Positions 63,064 through 64,000 of a stretch of 64,000 nt of DNA are shown here, piece by piece (the first letter of the stretch is position 1; each line of letters opens with the position of its first letter). Location of the stretch: NCBI GenBank assembly GCA_036227345.1, contig CP109468.1, positions 1-64,000 of the forward strand. Direction: 5' to 3'. The position numbers and the translations under genes are program-made. Source of the DNA: Streptomyces sp. NBC_01463. GTDB lineage: Bacteria > Actinomycetota > Actinomycetes > Streptomycetales > Streptomycetaceae. Under the pieces are notes generated by a model. That model was not told where the DNA came from and did not search any database. It saw nothing but the letters and a program-made list of their open reading frames with translations.

Positions 63064-63543
63064 TCAGCGGTGGTGGTGTCCGCGGCCCCAGGACTCGGTG
63101 TCGACGGTGCGGCCCCGGTCATCGCGCAGGGTGGCAGTGTCGGAGTAGTTGTCCCAGACGTAGTGGTGCCGGTCCTGGTAGAGGTCGGTGCGGGTGTCCC
63201 GGCCTACACCGGTGTGGACGCGGACGGTGGCGCGGCCCGCGAGTCGGACGTCGTCGAAGCGGTAGCGGTTGCCGTCACCGTCGCGCAGGGTCCAGCCATC
63301 CAGGTTCACCGCGCGGCGACTCTGGTTGGTGATCTCGATCCACTCACGGTTCAGGGACCGGTTGGAACCGGTGTCACGTCCGGGGCTGTCGGCCTGGACG
63401 TCACTGATCACGACGCGCGCCTGGTGCCGGTCGCGGCCGTGGTCGTGGTCCTGGGCGGAAGCCGGCAACGCGACGGCCGAGACGAGAGCACCGGCCGTCA
63501 GCACGGTCGCGGCGATACGGCGGGAGGCCGAAGAAGCAGACAA
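63064..63543 (-). CDS. secreted lamin-tail-domain (LTD) protein 2
   Basis: A 159-residue paralogue of the preceding protein. The signal peptide (SRRIAATVLTAGALVSAVAL, PASA) is followed by a His/Asp-rich stretch and the LTD core: ARVVISDVQADSPGRDTGSN, REWIEITNQSRRAVNLDGWT, YSDTATLRDDRGRTVDTESW. TTG 63543 has GAGGAG upstream. It lacks the Cys pair of LTD protein 1. It has its own terminator, so the two are separate transcription units. Confidence 0.88.
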   Translation of the reverse strand: MSASSASRRIAATVLTAGALVSAVALPASAQDHDHGRDRHQARVVISDVQADSPGRDTGSNRSLNREWIEITNQSRRAVNLDGWTLRDGDGNRYRFDDVRLAGRATVRVHTGVGRDTRTDLYQDRHHYVWDNYSDTATLRDDRGRTVDTESWGRGHHHR

Positions 63544-64000
63544 AGTGACGTCTCCTCAAGAACAGTGCCCTGCCGGCTGACACAAGCCCGGCGGGGCGGA
63601 TCTCTCTCGACCCGTCCCGGGCCGAGAACCAGAACATTGCGCCCCACACCCGCCCCGCGGAACCGATACCCGGCCCAGTTACCAATCACAGATATTTCCG
63701 CAGCTCTCACCTGCAACCCGCACGCATATGCGGCGGGCGTGACCCTGACAGTCACTGACGGGTACACCCACCCGTTCAACGATCGACAGCAAGCCCTTCC
63801 ACCCGCCGGCACACGCCACGGGGCGCCAACCGGCGCACCACCCGTACGGACGGCACGATCTCTGTAACGGCTGTTCGGCACGACCCTTCGCACGACCGGA
63901 CGCAATTCGCACAACAGGATGAGGGCGTAGAAGTGGTGGGGAGGGGTGCGACTCGAGCTTGCACCCGTCGCCTTCACCCACCGACCAGTTGCACCCGCAG
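63544..64000. other. no gene recognised
   Basis: 457 bases at the window edge. Short ORFs on the minus strand have no family or good start. No telomere-like palindrome cluster is seen. Confidence 0.4.

Noticed and set aside
1..64000. tRNA or rRNA genes
   Set aside because: No cloverleaf with a TTC-type arm or rRNA-like sequence was recognised by reading either strand.
63544..64000. Telomere at the right edge, or at 1-250
   Set aside because: Neither edge shows the tightly packed palindromes starting CCCGCGGAGCGGG that mark typical Streptomyces ends.

Overview
The window is high-GC actinobacterial DNA and is almost certainly from Streptomyces. It looks like a subterminal arm of a linear chromosome or a large linear plasmid. 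The evidence is a terminal-type DEAD/DEAH helicase at the left edge and two separate operons for the linear-replicon telomere proteins Tap (about 740 aa) and Tpg (185 aa). GTG/TTG starts, many secreted proteins and a dense load of insertion-sequence debris fit this setting.

Layout, left to right. 0.2-7 kb: an Asp-rich small protein, the helicase, a SLATT/DUF4231 membrane protein, a frameshifted hypothetical gene, a 138-bp MITE and a GAF-SpoIIE phosphatase. 7.4-10.2 kb: tap-tpg copy 1 (minus strand). 10.2-17 kb: decayed small genes, a SUKH protein, two segments bounded by ISL3-like inverted ends (one carrying a lipoprotein and a DUF4262 gene, one carrying a GNAT acetyltransferase), and a cyclic-nucleotide-type phosphodiesterase between them. 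17.2-33 kb: an IS graveyard (IS3, two IS256, IS30, ISL3, IS701-like and NF041680-like) with a P-loop kinase, a LmeA-family lipoprotein-like gene, DinB, YnfA and small secreted proteins between. 33.5-45.3 kb: a Tat-type Dyp peroxidase, a very large RHS/Hint polymorphic toxin with a broken gene behind it, and a secreted HNH nuclease with an amber stop. 45.5-48.3 kb: tap-tpg copy 2. 48.5-59.4 kb: fragments of replication genes, a TrmB/LuxR-like regulator, several secreted proteins, a coupled coiled-coil/membrane gene pair, an IS5 element, an endonuclease VII-fold protein, a MITE with a perfect 8-bp target duplication, and a frameshifted replication-relaxation-like gene. 59.5-63.5 kb: an FG-GAP repeat secreted protein and two lamin-tail-domain secreted proteins.

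Tap and Tpg act together to patch the 3' overhangs of linear replicons. The two operons share a promoter with GCGTAC-like sites repeated every 11 bp, which suggests a common regulator, possibly Tap itself through its N-terminal helix-turn-helix. Fragments of DnaB, a replication protein and a replication-relaxation protein in the same window suggest that part of it descends from an integrated linear plasmid.

Many genes carry single-base frameshifts. Each disruption reported here was found by joining reading frames by eye. Domain names come from sequence recognition, not from database searches.
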